64,000 bases of DNA, from positions 4,093,501 to 4,157,500 of the forward strand of contig NZ_CP036200.1 of assembly GCF_004295345.1 (NCBI RefSeq), written 5' to 3'. Below are positions 1-10,100 of the stretch, one piece after another (the stretch's first letter is position 1; every line of letters begins with the position of its first letter). The notes beneath the pieces were generated by a model. It was not told where the DNA came from. It was given only the letters and a program-made list of their open reading frames with translations, and searched no databases. The translations under genes and the position numbers were made by a program. The DNA comes from Shewanella maritima (GTDB lineage: Bacteria > Pseudomonadota > Gammaproteobacteria > Enterobacterales > Shewanellaceae).

Positions 1-1
1 G

Positions 2-763
2 TCTGAATATCTGCTGAATATTGATGGCCAAACAAACCTCTTACGTAAACCCATAATCCTTACCTTTATTTATGGGCCTATGTTGTTATGTGCTTACTGG
101 ATGTTTAAGCGTGCAGGTTGGCTTGAGATATTAGGCCTTAAACCTCGCGGGGTGCTAAATTATGGCCTGGCCGCTATCGTTTGTTGTTTGCCTATGTTTG
201 CCGGATACTGGTACCTCAGCCACGAGATTAACTCGTCATTTGTCGATTTTATGATTGGCTCGGTGTATGCGGGCTTTTTTGAAGAAGTGATATTTCGCGC
301 AGCGTTATTTGGTGTGCTATTTCGCTATTGTGGCCTCGGGTTTGTGCCAGCGGCATTGGTCAGCGCCAGCGTATTTGGTTTAGCGCATATTTATCAAGGT
401 AACGATGCAATATCAGCATTATTGGCCTTCGCCATTACTGCTGTCGGAGGAACTTGGTTTGCGTGGCTATATTGTGAGTGTAATTATCGAATTTGGTTTC
501 CGATGTGGATGCACCTCTTTATGAATGCAGCGTACAACTTCTTTGTAATGTCAGGTGGTGCGGTAGGGCAGTTAGATGCAAACCTGTATCGCGCAATGGC
601 GATTATCATGAGCTTAATTTATGTTGGCTGGCTTATTCGCAAAGGCAAACCGCGTGAAATAACAACAAGAAATCTTTGGGTTAACAAAGCTTATTTACGC
701 TGTGACGCTACCACCTCACCAAAACCTTCCAGTTGTCAGTCATCTCATTTACTTAAAATGTAA
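2..763 (+). CDS. CPBP-family intramembrane metalloprotease (5' end outside window)
   Basis: This is a polytopic membrane protein of the CPBP (CAAX protease/bacteriocin-processing) family. The reading frame is open to the left edge and the residues before the first ATG (position 80) look like protein, so the true start probably lies outside the window. Family motifs visible are EEVIFR (Glu-Glu and Arg of motif 1), FGLAHI (motif 2 His) and HLFMNA (motif 3 His/Asn), all within hydrophobic segments. The last 45 or so residues are polar and unlike the family, so the C-terminus may be a lineage-specific tail. It ends overlapping the convergent gene at 749 by 15 bp. The substrate is unknown; members do CAAX-type processing or bacteriocin immunity. 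Confidence 0.75.
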   Translation, partial: SEYLLNIDGQTNLLRKPIILTFIYGPMLLCAYWMFKRAGWLEILGLKPRGVLNYGLAAIVCCLPMFAGYWYLSHEINSSFVDFMIGSVYAGFFEEVIFRAALFGVLFRYCGLGFVPAALVSASVFGLAHIYQGNDAISALLAFAITAVGGTWFAWLYCECNYRIWFPMWMHLFMNAAYNFFVMSGGAVGQLDANLYRAMAIIMSLIYVGWLIRKGKPREITTRNLWVNKAYLRCDATTSPKPSSCQSSHLLKM

Positions 764-1480
764 GAACAAATTAGCAGTGAGTCTGCCCGTTTCAGGGTTG
801 GCATCAATGTCTGTTTGTGGGTCTACCAATGTTGAGTGCAGCAAATTGCCGGGATAGATGGCAATGCGGTTTTGCTTGTACTCGATTTGATCGTAGAGCT
901 CAAAGCTGTGATTGCTGTTAGTGCAGTAGGCTGGGGTTGGCTCGCAATCATTGCGCTGGGCTTGCTGCGCATTTTCTTTGTCTAACTGGTTAAAGTAATG
1001 CTGCATATTCTGCTGGTCGATTCGCTCTAAACCTGTTGATTTATGACGGAAAAAACCTGTCGCGCCGTGTGAGCTGTCGTTTAGGTAATGCAAAATGGCA
1101 AAGTAATAAGGGCTTGGTGTGTCAAAGTGCGGCATACACTGGGCTGGAGCCAGCTGGTCTGCTGTTTTAGTCAGCAATGAAAACACCAGGTTTTGCGGCG
1201 TTAGGCGCAATGAGTGCGGAATTCGATAAACGTCATACACCATTTGGAACAGGTAGTTGATGACTTCAATACTGTAATCTTTGGGTAGCGGTGCTCGCAG
1301 CCCTGGGTAAAAAGTATGTGAGTCGGGTGCAAACGGAGCATCTGCGGCTATTTGTTGCAGCAAACTTAAGTCATGGCAAAAATCGTCAATGATGATCACA
1401 GGCGTGCGGCTGTGGCCAATCAGCTTTAGCATAGGTTTAAATGGTTTTACTTCAATAACCCTATTTTCGACAGCTTGCAC
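749..1480 (-). CDS. DUF6445-like putative 2OG-Fe(II) oxygenase-fold protein
   Basis: A 243-residue soluble protein. HFD at about residues 119-121, a later His in the stretch YPGNLLHSTL, and an Arg in GRLTAN together resemble the HxD...H...R iron and 2-oxoglutarate ligand set of prolyl-hydroxylase-like oxygenases. Proteins of this type (DUF6445) are typically found beside tryptophan-halogenase-like genes, as here: it is the last gene of the leftward halogenase block, 51 bp after the preceding stop. Its reaction is unknown. The assignment rests on motif pattern and neighbourhood, not on a search. Confidence 0.6.
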   Translation of the reverse strand: MQAVENRVIEVKPFKPMLKLIGHSRTPVIIIDDFCHDLSLLQQIAADAPFAPDSHTFYPGLRAPLPKDYSIEVINYLFQMVYDVYRIPHSLRLTPQNLVFSLLTKTADQLAPAQCMPHFDTPSPYYFAILHYLNDSSHGATGFFRHKSTGLERIDQQNMQHYFNQLDKENAQQAQRNDCEPTPAYCTNSNHSFELYDQIEYKQNRIAIYPGNLLHSTLVDPQTDIDANPETGRLTANLFLHFK

Positions 1481-1531
1481 GCTTGCTCCTTTTCCTTGTT
1501 TGATTTAGCACTTGTTAACTCACTGGTGCTG

Positions 1532-3022
1532 TTAATCTAGAGCCACTTTCGACGGGCAATAGTGTTTTACAAAATCAAAATGTGCCGGTAGCGCATCAAC
1601 TTTGCGTTTTACATTGCCACGAATATTCTCTAAAAATGCGTTGAGCTCTTCATCTTCCATCATGTCGACGATTGGATGATAGCTATTTGGTGTTAAGCCC
1701 TGGCCTAACATCACTTGTACCCATGAGCTTACACCAAACAGATCGCTGTCTTGTTTGTATACCTTGCCCGAATCTTTGAACAGCTCAATACGATGGGCGA
1801 GGGATTGTGGTATTTCCATGTTCTTACAGTGACGCCAAAAGCGGCTGTCTTTACGCTCTGTCACCTTGTAATGCAGAATAATGAAGTCTCGAACATAGTC
1901 CATTTCCAGTAGGGTTTGTTGGTTAAACTCGTTGATATCCGACTCATTGATCCCAGTTGATGGGAATTGCTGCAATAAACGAATAATGCTGCGTTGAATA
2001 AGGTGAATGCTGGTGGACTCAAGTGGTTCTAAGAAACCACTTGAAAGACCAATGGCAACACAGTTTTTATTCCAGTGTTTTCTGCGAGTGCCGGTTTTGA
2101 ATTTAATGACGCGAGGTTGGTTTAGCGGCTCACCCTCGATATTGCTCATCAGCAGCTCAGTAGCATCGGCATCACTTAAGAATTTGCTGCAATAAACGAG
2201 ACCATTACCAGTACGAGTTTGCAACGGGATGCGCCATTGCCAACCAGATTGATGGGCAATTGAGCGAGTATAGGCAACTGGCTCACCCACTGAGCGAGTT
2301 TGCACCGCAATAGCGCTGTCGCAGGGTAGGTAGTGGCTCCAATCTTCAAAGCCGGTATTTAGGGTTTGCTCAATTAATAACGCCCTGAAGCCGGTGCAGT
2401 CGATGAACAAATCTCCTTCAACCATCTCACCGTTTTCAAGCGCTAACGCTTTTATATTGCCATTATCATGCTGCAAAACCTGCGCAATTTTGCCCTCGAT
2501 GCGCTTTAGGCCTAAGCTCTCAGCCATCTTACGTAAAAACTGGGCGTATAAAGTGGCATCCATATGGTATGCATGGTTTTGGTCTTGATTGGGTAATACC
2601 GCAAAACGGCCATTACGTGCGGCTAAATGCTCGGTGCAGTAATCACCAATGGGTTTAACGATACCCAGTTTTTGTCCTTTATTCCAAAAATGCGCAAAGC
2701 CACATGCCCAGCAGTCTTTACCTAAAAAACCAAATGAGTGCAGATAGTCTTTGCCTACGTCGCGCCAGTTTTCAAAATTAATCCCAAGTTTGAAGGTGGC
2801 ATTGGTTGCTGCCATCACATCTTGCTCTTTTAATCCCAGTAATCGATGAAACAGGTGCAGTGTTGGAATTGTCGCTTCGCCCACGCCGACCGTGCCGATT
2901 TGGTCAGACTCAACCAGTACCACATCGAGGTTTTTACCCATTAATTTGGTGATTGCAGCAGCTGTCATCCAGCCAGCGGTGCCACCGCCAGCAATTACTA
3001 CGCGTTTTACTTGTGCTGTCAT
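1532..3022 (-). CDS. Flavin-dependent tryptophan halogenase family protein (copy 1)
   Basis: A 496-residue PrnA/RebH-like FAD protein. It has the N-terminal dinucleotide motif GGGTAGW, the segment FKLGINFENW carrying the Lys equivalent to the catalytic Lys of PrnA, the halogenase signature WQWRIP, and FLEPLESTS with the conserved Glu near the active site. All key residues of a working halogenase appear present, but members in sugar-uptake loci have no established chlorination substrate. The gene follows the cupin-like gene by 51 bp in the same leftward block. A flavin reductase partner is not visible nearby. Family assignment is firm; the reaction is open. Confidence 0.85.
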   Translation of the reverse strand: MTAQVKRVVIAGGGTAGWMTAAAITKLMGKNLDVVLVESDQIGTVGVGEATIPTLHLFHRLLGLKEQDVMAATNATFKLGINFENWRDVGKDYLHSFGFLGKDCWACGFAHFWNKGQKLGIVKPIGDYCTEHLAARNGRFAVLPNQDQNHAYHMDATLYAQFLRKMAESLGLKRIEGKIAQVLQHDNGNIKALALENGEMVEGDLFIDCTGFRALLIEQTLNTGFEDWSHYLPCDSAIAVQTRSVGEPVAYTRSIAHQSGWQWRIPLQTRTGNGLVYCSKFLSDADATELLMSNIEGEPLNQPRVIKFKTGTRRKHWNKNCVAIGLSSGFLEPLESTSIHLIQRSIIRLLQQFPSTGINESDINEFNQQTLLEMDYVRDFIILHYKVTERKDSRFWRHCKNMEIPQSLAHRIELFKDSGKVYKQDSDLFGVSSWVQVMLGQGLTPNSYHPIVDMMEDEELNAFLENIRGNVKRKVDALPAHFDFVKHYCPSKVALD

Positions 3023-3073
3023 AATGGGATCCTTCTTTAGGTATCTTATTAGTATTATGGGTTTGTAATTGGG

Positions 3074-4117
3074 TTAACGTCTGAGCTTATTGCTAAGGTC
3101 TGCCCGCAGCTTACGGGCATTTAACTCATCTAGCGGTGTGGTCAACATGCCTTGAGCGCCTTGGGGAATATGTTGATTGTCGTCTAGCTCATCATTAAAG
3201 ATGTAGTAGTCAAAAATCGCTTTCCATGCCTGACGCTGAGCTTTTGGCAATGAGCGCAGACTTAGCATAGCGTGCATTAGTGAATTGTTAGGCCTGCCCA
3301 TAAAGCCTGGCGTGTCGCGCCACCAGTGGGTGAGTAATACATTGAAGTCATCGACTCCAGTTACCTGATGCCACCACATGCTTGGGATAAACAACACATC
3401 GCCCGGGTTAAGCTCTACCTGTTGAGCCTGTGCTTGAGCCAGCTTAAATTTTGGGAACTTATCAAAGTCAGGCTGCTCAACATTAACCATACTGATTGGT
3501 TGACCACCTGGAGCAAACTCCATAGGGCCGATATACAAGTTAGCGATTTGCTCAGGCGGAAATAAGGTAAAGCGGCGGCGGCCAACCAAATTGCAAGCTA
3601 GATTTAACGGGAAGTCAAAATGCGCAGCAACATTGGTTTGATTGCCAAGCCAAAGGTTAGTTAGCGGTGAAAGCCCACCAAGCTGTAATGTGTTTTGCTC
3701 GGCAAATCCTGGAAAAAACTGCTGCACATCGGTAGAGCCCATATAAATGCCAGTACCAGTTGGCGTTTGCTGCTCTTGTTTTAAATGATCAAGTACTACA
3801 GCGAGCGGTGCTTGACCTGCTGAGTAGTTAAAGCCAGTTAGCTCATCGTTGTAAAACACTCTGCCTTGATGCTCGCTAGCTATCTTGTAGCCTATGATGG
3901 GCTTGTCTGCGTTAAAGCGTTGCAGATACGCCATTGCACTGTCGCTGCTATCTAAGCCCGCTTGCACAATCGGGAAATGCTCACACAAGCCTTCAAATAC
4001 CAATGGCTTGGTCGCATCGTGAATGATCGCCAACACTTGATTCATATCATCAGCGCCGAGCTTGATGTGTTCAACCGCCTGGTACGGGTGTGATGAGCTA
4101 GTATTTGCTTGCTTCAT
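3074..4117 (-). CDS. Cupin-like (JmjC/cupin_8) domain protein, Pass1-related
   Basis: A protein of about 347 residues with a C-terminal double-stranded beta-helix domain. Visible ligand motifs are AAHFDFP (HxD) and, about 85 residues later, PSMWWHQV (distal His), the pattern of Fe(II)/2-oxoglutarate hydroxylases of the cupin_8 type. I chose the ATG at 4117 because it follows the SapC stop (4131). A start 14 codons further upstream would overlap that gene by 29 bp; neither has a strong ribosome site. Cupin-like, SapC and halogenase-like genes recur together next to TonB receptors in Alteromonadales and Xanthomonadales carbohydrate loci. The substrate is not known. Confidence 0.75.
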   Translation of the reverse strand: MKQANTSSSHPYQAVEHIKLGADDMNQVLAIIHDATKPLVFEGLCEHFPIVQAGLDSSDSAMAYLQRFNADKPIIGYKIASEHQGRVFYNDELTGFNYSAGQAPLAVVLDHLKQEQQTPTGTGIYMGSTDVQQFFPGFAEQNTLQLGGLSPLTNLWLGNQTNVAAHFDFPLNLACNLVGRRRFTLFPPEQIANLYIGPMEFAPGGQPISMVNVEQPDFDKFPKFKLAQAQAQQVELNPGDVLFIPSMWWHQVTGVDDFNVLLTHWWRDTPGFMGRPNNSLMHAMLSLRSLPKAQRQAWKAIFDYYIFNDELDDNQHIPQGAQGMLTTPLDELNARKLRADLSNKLRR

Positions 4118-4130
4118 AGTGTTTTGGCTA

Positions 4131-4862
4131 CTAGTTAAATGCACGGCCAACCTGGACATTTTTACGGTCGATTAGATTACGCATGTTTGAGTGCGACGCT
4201 AACACCATATATATGGCTTGCAGGTAGCCTTGTTGATGCAACTTAGTGATGGCATCGGCTGGCAGTTCTGCGAGGGTATCTTCATTAATGGTGTAAAAGC
4301 CGATCATTTGGTTTTGACTGCCATTGTCTAAAGTAATGTCTAAGGTAAATGACTCAAGCAGCTCTAACTCGATAAGAGCTTGAATAAAGGCATTATTGTC
4401 TTGCAGGCCATGGTGAATGGTTTCTAGCATGTCAGCGACTTGCTCAAGATAGTCGGTATTACCACCAAACTCATGGAATAGCGCCTCACCATCCTGGCCA
4501 ACTCTTGGGTTTGCCATGTCGATGTGAATAACGCGCTGCTGTTGCGCAATGCCATCTTCTTGCAAGGTTTGTTGACCAATCAAAAATGGCTGCCTGCGCA
4601 CGGTGAGTGGTACATAGCTCGCATCCCAACCTTGCTCGGTTAAGAACAGGTTTTCTTGCTGCTGAAACCCAAATAAGGCCACAGGATAAAACTGACCATT
4701 GGTATCCTTGTTGAAGAAAATAGGGTAGTGGGCTTGCACAGAGCGAAACTCAATCGGGAAGGTCACTGAGAACCACACGTTATCACCTAGCTCGCCACTA
4801 TGGCGGGTATCAATTTTGATGTTTTGGTGCTCGACACTGTTCAGTAACACATGTTGGCTCAT
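4131..4862 (-). CDS. SapC family protein
   Basis: A 243-residue protein matching the SapC family by eye: an N-terminal core with HYPIFFNKD and FYPVALFGF, the QGWDASYVPL segment, and RRQPFLIG. The name comes from a Campylobacter S-layer locus, but the biochemical role is unknown. It has no signal peptide or membrane segment, so it is probably cytoplasmic. It begins the SapC-cupin-halogenase-DUF6445 stretch. The 307-bp gap upstream is filled by an intergenic repeat, so it may have its own promoter or be read through from the upstream halogenase gene. Confidence 0.8.
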   Translation of the reverse strand: MSQHVLLNSVEHQNIKIDTRHSGELGDNVWFSVTFPIEFRSVQAHYPIFFNKDTNGQFYPVALFGFQQQENLFLTEQGWDASYVPLTVRRQPFLIGQQTLQEDGIAQQQRVIHIDMANPRVGQDGEALFHEFGGNTDYLEQVADMLETIHHGLQDNNAFIQALIELELLESFTLDITLDNGSQNQMIGFYTINEDTLAELPADAITKLHQQGYLQAIYMVLASHSNMRNLIDRKNVQVGRAFN

Positions 4863-4990
4863 AGTGGACGTCCTTTCATTGCTGTTGTTCGTTGCAGTTG
4901 TTAATTGTTAATTGTTATCTGTTATATCTGCCGTTTCGCTTGCTGCTATATATTTATAGCTTCAGCGCTGTTTTAATTAGAGCGCTACTT

Positions 4991-5152
4991 ATACCAATTA
5001 GCACAAGAGTGTGATCATTCTTACTGGCTAAAATCGCTTATAACTTCGTTAGAAATTTTGTAGTTAGAGCCACTAGCTAGCTGCAATTTCCGCCTTGTTC
5101 TAAGCGATTTTTTCTGCGTAATCTTTGAACACTTATTTATCCTAATTGGTAT
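4991..5152. repeat. 162-bp intergenic repeat with ATACCAATTAG terminal inverted repeats
   Basis: Starts ATACCAATTAG and ends CTAATTGGTAT, an 11-bp perfect terminal inverted repeat. Inside, AAAATCGCTTA (near 5031) pairs with TAAGCGATTTT (near 5101), so the whole unit can fold. It has no coding capacity. The layout and ends resemble an abundant interspersed repeat I recall from marine Alteromonadales genomes. It fills most of the gap between the second halogenase gene and the SapC-like gene. Confidence 0.65.
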
Positions 5153-5169
5153 TAAACCTGTAGTCAGTC

Positions 5170-6756
5170 CTAAATTAATGGAAACGGGTGACTCGCGAGT
5201 TGTTGTAATAAGTCTCTATTGCTCGGTAAGGCTTTCGCGAGTTGCATTGTGCGTTGCTGGTTTTCATTAAATAATTGCTGCGCTTGACGCTTTAGCGATG
5301 GTTTAAGCTGGGCTGGCATCGCGGTGTAATTTGGACGCATGCCATAAAGTACATACTGGTAACTGGCTGCAGGAAATAAAGGGTTGCGGTGATTAATATC
5401 TGCGACACTTGGCACATGGTGTCGCCACAGTGCAAGCTTATGTCGTAGCTCGTCACTGCTACTTGTTTCGTGTCTATGATCTTGCCAGTAATCGCTTTGG
5501 CGCTCACTTAATACGTAATGCAGCTTTAAAAACTCAATGATTTGCTGCCAGTGCTGCTCAAATTGTTTATTTACTCGCGTAGAAATGGTGTCCATTACCT
5601 GTCGATTTGCCGGCAGCTGCTCAGCAACCTGACTTGCTAGCCACTCAATCAATGCTAGCGCCGAGGCTTCAAGTGGCTCGATAAAACCCGATGCCATGCC
5701 AATGGCTACACAGTTTTTGTGCCAACAACTCGCGCGGTAACCTGGCGCGATACTGAGTTTGCGTGGGTTGATGTCTGAAGCTTTATCACCAATAGATGGG
5801 GTTAAGTAGGTGATTAGCTGCTCAAGGGCTTGGTCATCACTTTGATGATCTGACGAATAAACATGACCAACGCCGCGACGCGTAGGCAAGCCAATGTCCC
5901 AAACCCAGCCATTATCTAATGCGGTAGAATGGGTGTTTGACGCAATGGGCGTGTCATCGTTATCGTAAGGAACTTGTACAGCCAGGGCGCAGTCGTTAAA
6001 CAACACCTGTTTTTGGCAGATAAACGGCACGTTTAATGCGCCGCCGAGCAGTAAGCTTTTTACGCCACTGCAGTCGATAAATAAATCGCCGTTAATCAAG
6101 CCTTTGCTACGACATTGCACCGACTCGATATCCCCAAGCTCGGCTAGATGAATGTCATCAACATGATCGCGAATATGGTTAACGCCAAGCTTACCCGTGC
6201 AGTGTTCGCGCAATAGCTCGCTGAATTTACCCGCATCCAGGTGATAGCCGTAATTGTTAATAAAGCCATATTGTTTAGTCGAACCAAGCTTTGGCGCAAG
6301 TGACGCTTTAGCGATTGCTTCTTGGTTTGATACTGCAGCCGCGAAAGCTACTTGCTCATGATGCGGTAGCCAATAATTGCTGATATCAAATTGTGGTTGC
6401 CCAGCGGGTAAGCTAAATGGATGCAGGTAACTGGCTGGAGATTGCAGAGGGTTGTGAGTTGCTTCTGTACACCAATTGATAAATTTTGAGCCTTGCTTAA
6501 AGCTGGCGTCACAATGCAGAAGAAATTGGGTTTCATTGATACCAATTTTCTCAAGTGTGCTGCGCATTGACGGCCAGGTACCTTCACCAACGCCAATAGT
6601 GGCGACATCGGGAGATTCAATTAAGGTGATATCAAGCTTAGGCGAGGGAGCAAGTTGACCTTTGTCAGCGTTATGATGAGCCGCAAGTAATCCTGCGGTG
6701 ATCCACCCCGCAGCGCCACCACCAACAATGACTATCTTGCTAATTGGTTTTTGCAT
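5170..6756 (-). CDS. Flavin-dependent tryptophan halogenase family protein (copy 2)
   Basis: A 528-residue FAD protein of the tryptophan halogenase family, divergent from the copy at 1532-3022. It has GGGAAGW near the N-terminus, FKQGSKFINW with the catalytic-type Lys, and FIEPLEASA with the conserved Glu. The signature tryptophan motif reads WVWDIGLP rather than WxWxIP, a variant in which the Pro is displaced. It is the first gene of the leftward block and lies just downstream of a LacI-type operator (6841-6858). Like its partner it probably belongs to the sugar-uptake regulon; the reaction and acceptor are unknown. Confidence 0.83.
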   Translation of the reverse strand: MQKPISKIVIVGGGAAGWITAGLLAAHHNADKGQLAPSPKLDITLIESPDVATIGVGEGTWPSMRSTLEKIGINETQFLLHCDASFKQGSKFINWCTEATHNPLQSPASYLHPFSLPAGQPQFDISNYWLPHHEQVAFAAAVSNQEAIAKASLAPKLGSTKQYGFINNYGYHLDAGKFSELLREHCTGKLGVNHIRDHVDDIHLAELGDIESVQCRSKGLINGDLFIDCSGVKSLLLGGALNVPFICQKQVLFNDCALAVQVPYDNDDTPIASNTHSTALDNGWVWDIGLPTRRGVGHVYSSDHQSDDQALEQLITYLTPSIGDKASDINPRKLSIAPGYRASCWHKNCVAIGMASGFIEPLEASALALIEWLASQVAEQLPANRQVMDTISTRVNKQFEQHWQQIIEFLKLHYVLSERQSDYWQDHRHETSSSDELRHKLALWRHHVPSVADINHRNPLFPAASYQYVLYGMRPNYTAMPAQLKPSLKRQAQQLFNENQQRTMQLAKALPSNRDLLQQLASHPFPLI

Positions 6757-6840
6757 AGCTCATACCTAGGTTTTTTTATTATTGTTTTTATTTCTGCTAC
6801 CTTTTTGATGTAACAGCTAGAAATTTCTAGCATTCAACAA

Positions 6841-6858
6841 ATTGTAAGCGCTTGCAAG
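6841..6858. promoter_or_regulatory. LacI-type operator upstream of the halogenase block
   Basis: ATTGTAAGCGCTTGCAAG is a near-perfect palindrome around GCGC, with the same core as the sites at 10278 and 15366. It lies 85 bp upstream of the start of the halogenase gene (6756, minus strand). It is probably the site of the LacI-family regulator encoded at 11363-12361. Confidence 0.6.
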
Positions 6859-7016
6859 CCTTGGGTGTTAAATAATTGTTTCGGCTGAATCTTCAGTGAA
6901 TTGCCTCAGTTTTGAGCTTTCGCTTCGCCACGGCCTGCATTGACAAAGTCATTTGTACAAAAAAGTGGTTAAACAAAATTGGCGACATCCTTATCGCCAA
7001 ATTTTATGTTCCTTAT

Positions 7017-7043
7017 AAAAAAGCGGGGTAACAGGGTTACCCC
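7017..7043 (-). terminator. Rho-independent terminator after the TonB receptor gene
   Basis: Read on the minus strand, GGGGTAAC and GTTACCCC form an 8-bp stem with a 3-nt loop followed by GCTTTTTT. It lies 87 bp past the stop of the receptor gene. A second weaker hairpin (TTGGCGA/TCGCCAA) is at about 6978-6999. Confidence 0.75.
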
Positions 7044-7129
7044 AAACGACCTAACTTTGAACAGGGCTAGCTTAACCTGTAAAACAACGACAAATGGTTA
7101 AGCTAGACCTTTGGTTTTCTAACAGAGTG

Positions 7130-10100
7130 TTAGAAGGTGTAACGTGCACCTAGGCTGTAACGAGCACCAGTTTGGGTGTAGTTAAGTACTTGAGTCTCGC
7201 TACGACCATGTTGACGTGTGCTTTCATCAGTAATATTCAGGCCTTCAAAGAACACTGTGAGTCCTTCAACAGCTGGAATATCGTAACCAACGCTAAAGTC
7301 AACCTGTGAGTAGGCTTCAGTGTAGGTTGGGTTGGCACCTGTACCATCGCCGATTTGATTCAAGAACTTGTCACGCCAGTTCCAAGCTAAACGAGCCGAA
7401 AATCCGTAATTCTCATAAATAGCAATTACGTTCGCGGTATCTGATATATTGGTGAGTACGTTTTGCTCGGGGTCACCCGCTCGACCTAGGTTGGTATTAT
7501 CATAACTGTCACCAGCATCAACCAAGGTGTAGTTGGCTTGCATACCAAAGCCTGTATCACCAAAGAAGTGCTGCACCGCAAATTCCCAACCATCGATTAC
7601 TGAGCTATCGCTGCTATTGGATGGGGTAGTGATAAGGAATGTCATGTCAGGGTCACCAGGGTTACCCGTGATTTCGATGTTGCCGTTATCTGGGTTAAGC
7701 GTCACGTTTGGATCGGTTGCGCCATAGTTATCATAAATCCACTGACGTTGCTCAATTGCAGTCGTTGCACCAGCGGCAATTGCTTCTTGTACGTACACAC
7801 CGTTTGACGGGTCAGCAATGTTGTAAATGTTCGACTCAACTACGTTACTGTCAATAAAGTTAGTTACATCTTTGCGGAAGTAACCCACAGATACATAGCT
7901 TGCATCGTCATAGTACCACTCAGTTGACAAGTCATAGTTGGTCGATTCAAGCGGCAACAGACTTGGGTTACCCGCGGTACCACTACCACCACCACGGTTA
8001 GCTAGGGTACCGACTGTGGTGCCACCTTGAATTGAGGTGTAATCTGGGCGACCTATAGTTTGGCTATACGCTGCACGAACATATACGCTGTCGATGACTT
8101 CAATATTGAAATTGAAGTTAGGTAAGAAGTAATCGTAATCACCAGTTTGGGTCTGGAATACGCGGTTGTCAGCTGCATTGCTACTTAGCGCAATCTCGGT
8201 TTCAGCAATCCAAGTCGCTGTATCATAAGCAGTTACTGCTGATCTAGAGGTTACATCTGTTTTTTCATAACGCAAACCTAGGTGCACATCAAATGGCATG
8301 TCGCCGATTTCACCAATATAGTTGTACTGAATATAGGCTGATTGCGATTCTTCTTCAGTGTAACGGTCAGTGTCGCTGGCATAGTCAGTAGATGGGCAGA
8401 AGCCATTACCACAGTCACCGATAGCGGTAGAGCCATAAAGCTCAGCAGCACGAGCACGTACAGCTTCAAAATCCCAGAAGAAGATAGTATCTAGCGGCAC
8501 AGTCGATGCACTACCTTGATAGTCTGAGAAATTACCTTTTGAGCCATCAAACTTATCTTGTACTGTGTCAGCTGGGAACCATGCAGGGTCTAGGTCTCCC
8601 GCTTGGCCCACACCGCCCCAGTCATTACGTTGTACATTGACCGATTGTGAATGGTTGTTAACGTTTGTTAGAGCGATACCAAAATCAATGGTGCCAGCTT
8701 CTTCTAAGTCAAAGTTACCATTGATTTGTAGTTGGTCGATTTCAGATCGGTTTTGCGAGTTACCAAATACTGAGCCTGTTACACGCATGTCTTCAGGGGT
8801 AAGAGGCTTATCTGTACCGACAGCTAATACTGGGATGTCACCAGTGAAATCAGTCGCTGCACTGTTTCTAATAAACGCTGCAGTACTCATGTTTGCTGAG
8901 CTGCCATATGGGCTGTTTGGTGTTTGCTCCGCGTATGAGCTGTGATAATCAAGCTCAAGTGCTAAACGCTCTGATACATCCCATTCAACATTGAAACCTA
9001 ATGAACCTGATTGATCGCGGGTACCAGAAATACCAGCTGCCATTGAAAGGTCGGCGCCGCCGTCTGGGTAAGTTTCAGAGTAAACAAGTGGTGATGAAAC
9101 TGGGCCATCAGACCAGGTACTTTCTTGGGTCGGCACAAAGTTAAACCAGGCTGAAACATCATGGTGACGAGTTTCAATATCGTTACGCATGTAGGTGTAA
9201 TCAAGTGTGGTTCGAATTGATTCAGTTGGCTCATACTGCAGTACTAATTGACCATTAGTACGCTTACGCTCAACCTCTTCAAATCGGTAAATCGTGGTTT
9301 GTGGTACACCGTAAACATCGTCATCACCAGGGCGATTAATTTGGTTGTCATCTTTTGGTACGCCGCCCCATTCAGGGTTAGCACCCGGAGCGCCGCTCCA
9401 GTCTTGGTCAACACTGCCAGGGAACGAACGCCAACCTGTACCCACTTGTGCCTGTTGGTTGCCGCTTTCACGGGCTTGGTAACTGGCCGAAATCGAAATA
9501 CCAAACTTGTCATCGGCAAATGTGTTGGAATACAAGCCAGATAGCTCTGGTGTCACTGAGCCTTTGTCTGTTGATGTGTCATCAACCGCTTTAGCGCCAA
9601 AGGTAGCTTTCATGCCCGGGTTATTCAGTGGTCTGTGCGTCAAAACATTAATCGTTGCACCTATGCCACCGGTTGGGTTTTGCGCCTTAGCGGTTTTTTC
9701 AACTTCAACTGCGCTAACTGCTTCAGAAGCAATGTTGGCAAAATCAAATGAGCGTGAACCTGTAGTGACCGGCATTTGACGGTTGTTTAATAAAACTAGG
9801 TTTTGATCTGCACCGAAACCGCGCACAGATACACGAGAACCTTCACCGTTACTGCGATCGATCGATACACCCGTGATACGTTGCAGTGATTCTGCAAGGT
9901 TAGTGTCTGGGAACTTACCTATGTCTTCTGCGTTAATCGCATCGACAATCCCACTTGAGCCGCGCTTTAAATCCATTGATTTAATCAAGCTGCCACGAAT
10001 ACCGCTGACCTGGATTACTTCTATGTTTTCGTTTTCGGAAGCGTCATCTGCTGCTTGTACTGGCGCTACTGAACCGAGACCAAGCACTAACGACAAACTT

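Noticed and set aside
8278..9544. Several open frames of 60-130 codons opposite or within the TonB receptor gene
   Set aside because: They are shadows of a long, well-supported coding region with no ribosome sites or recognisable motifs.
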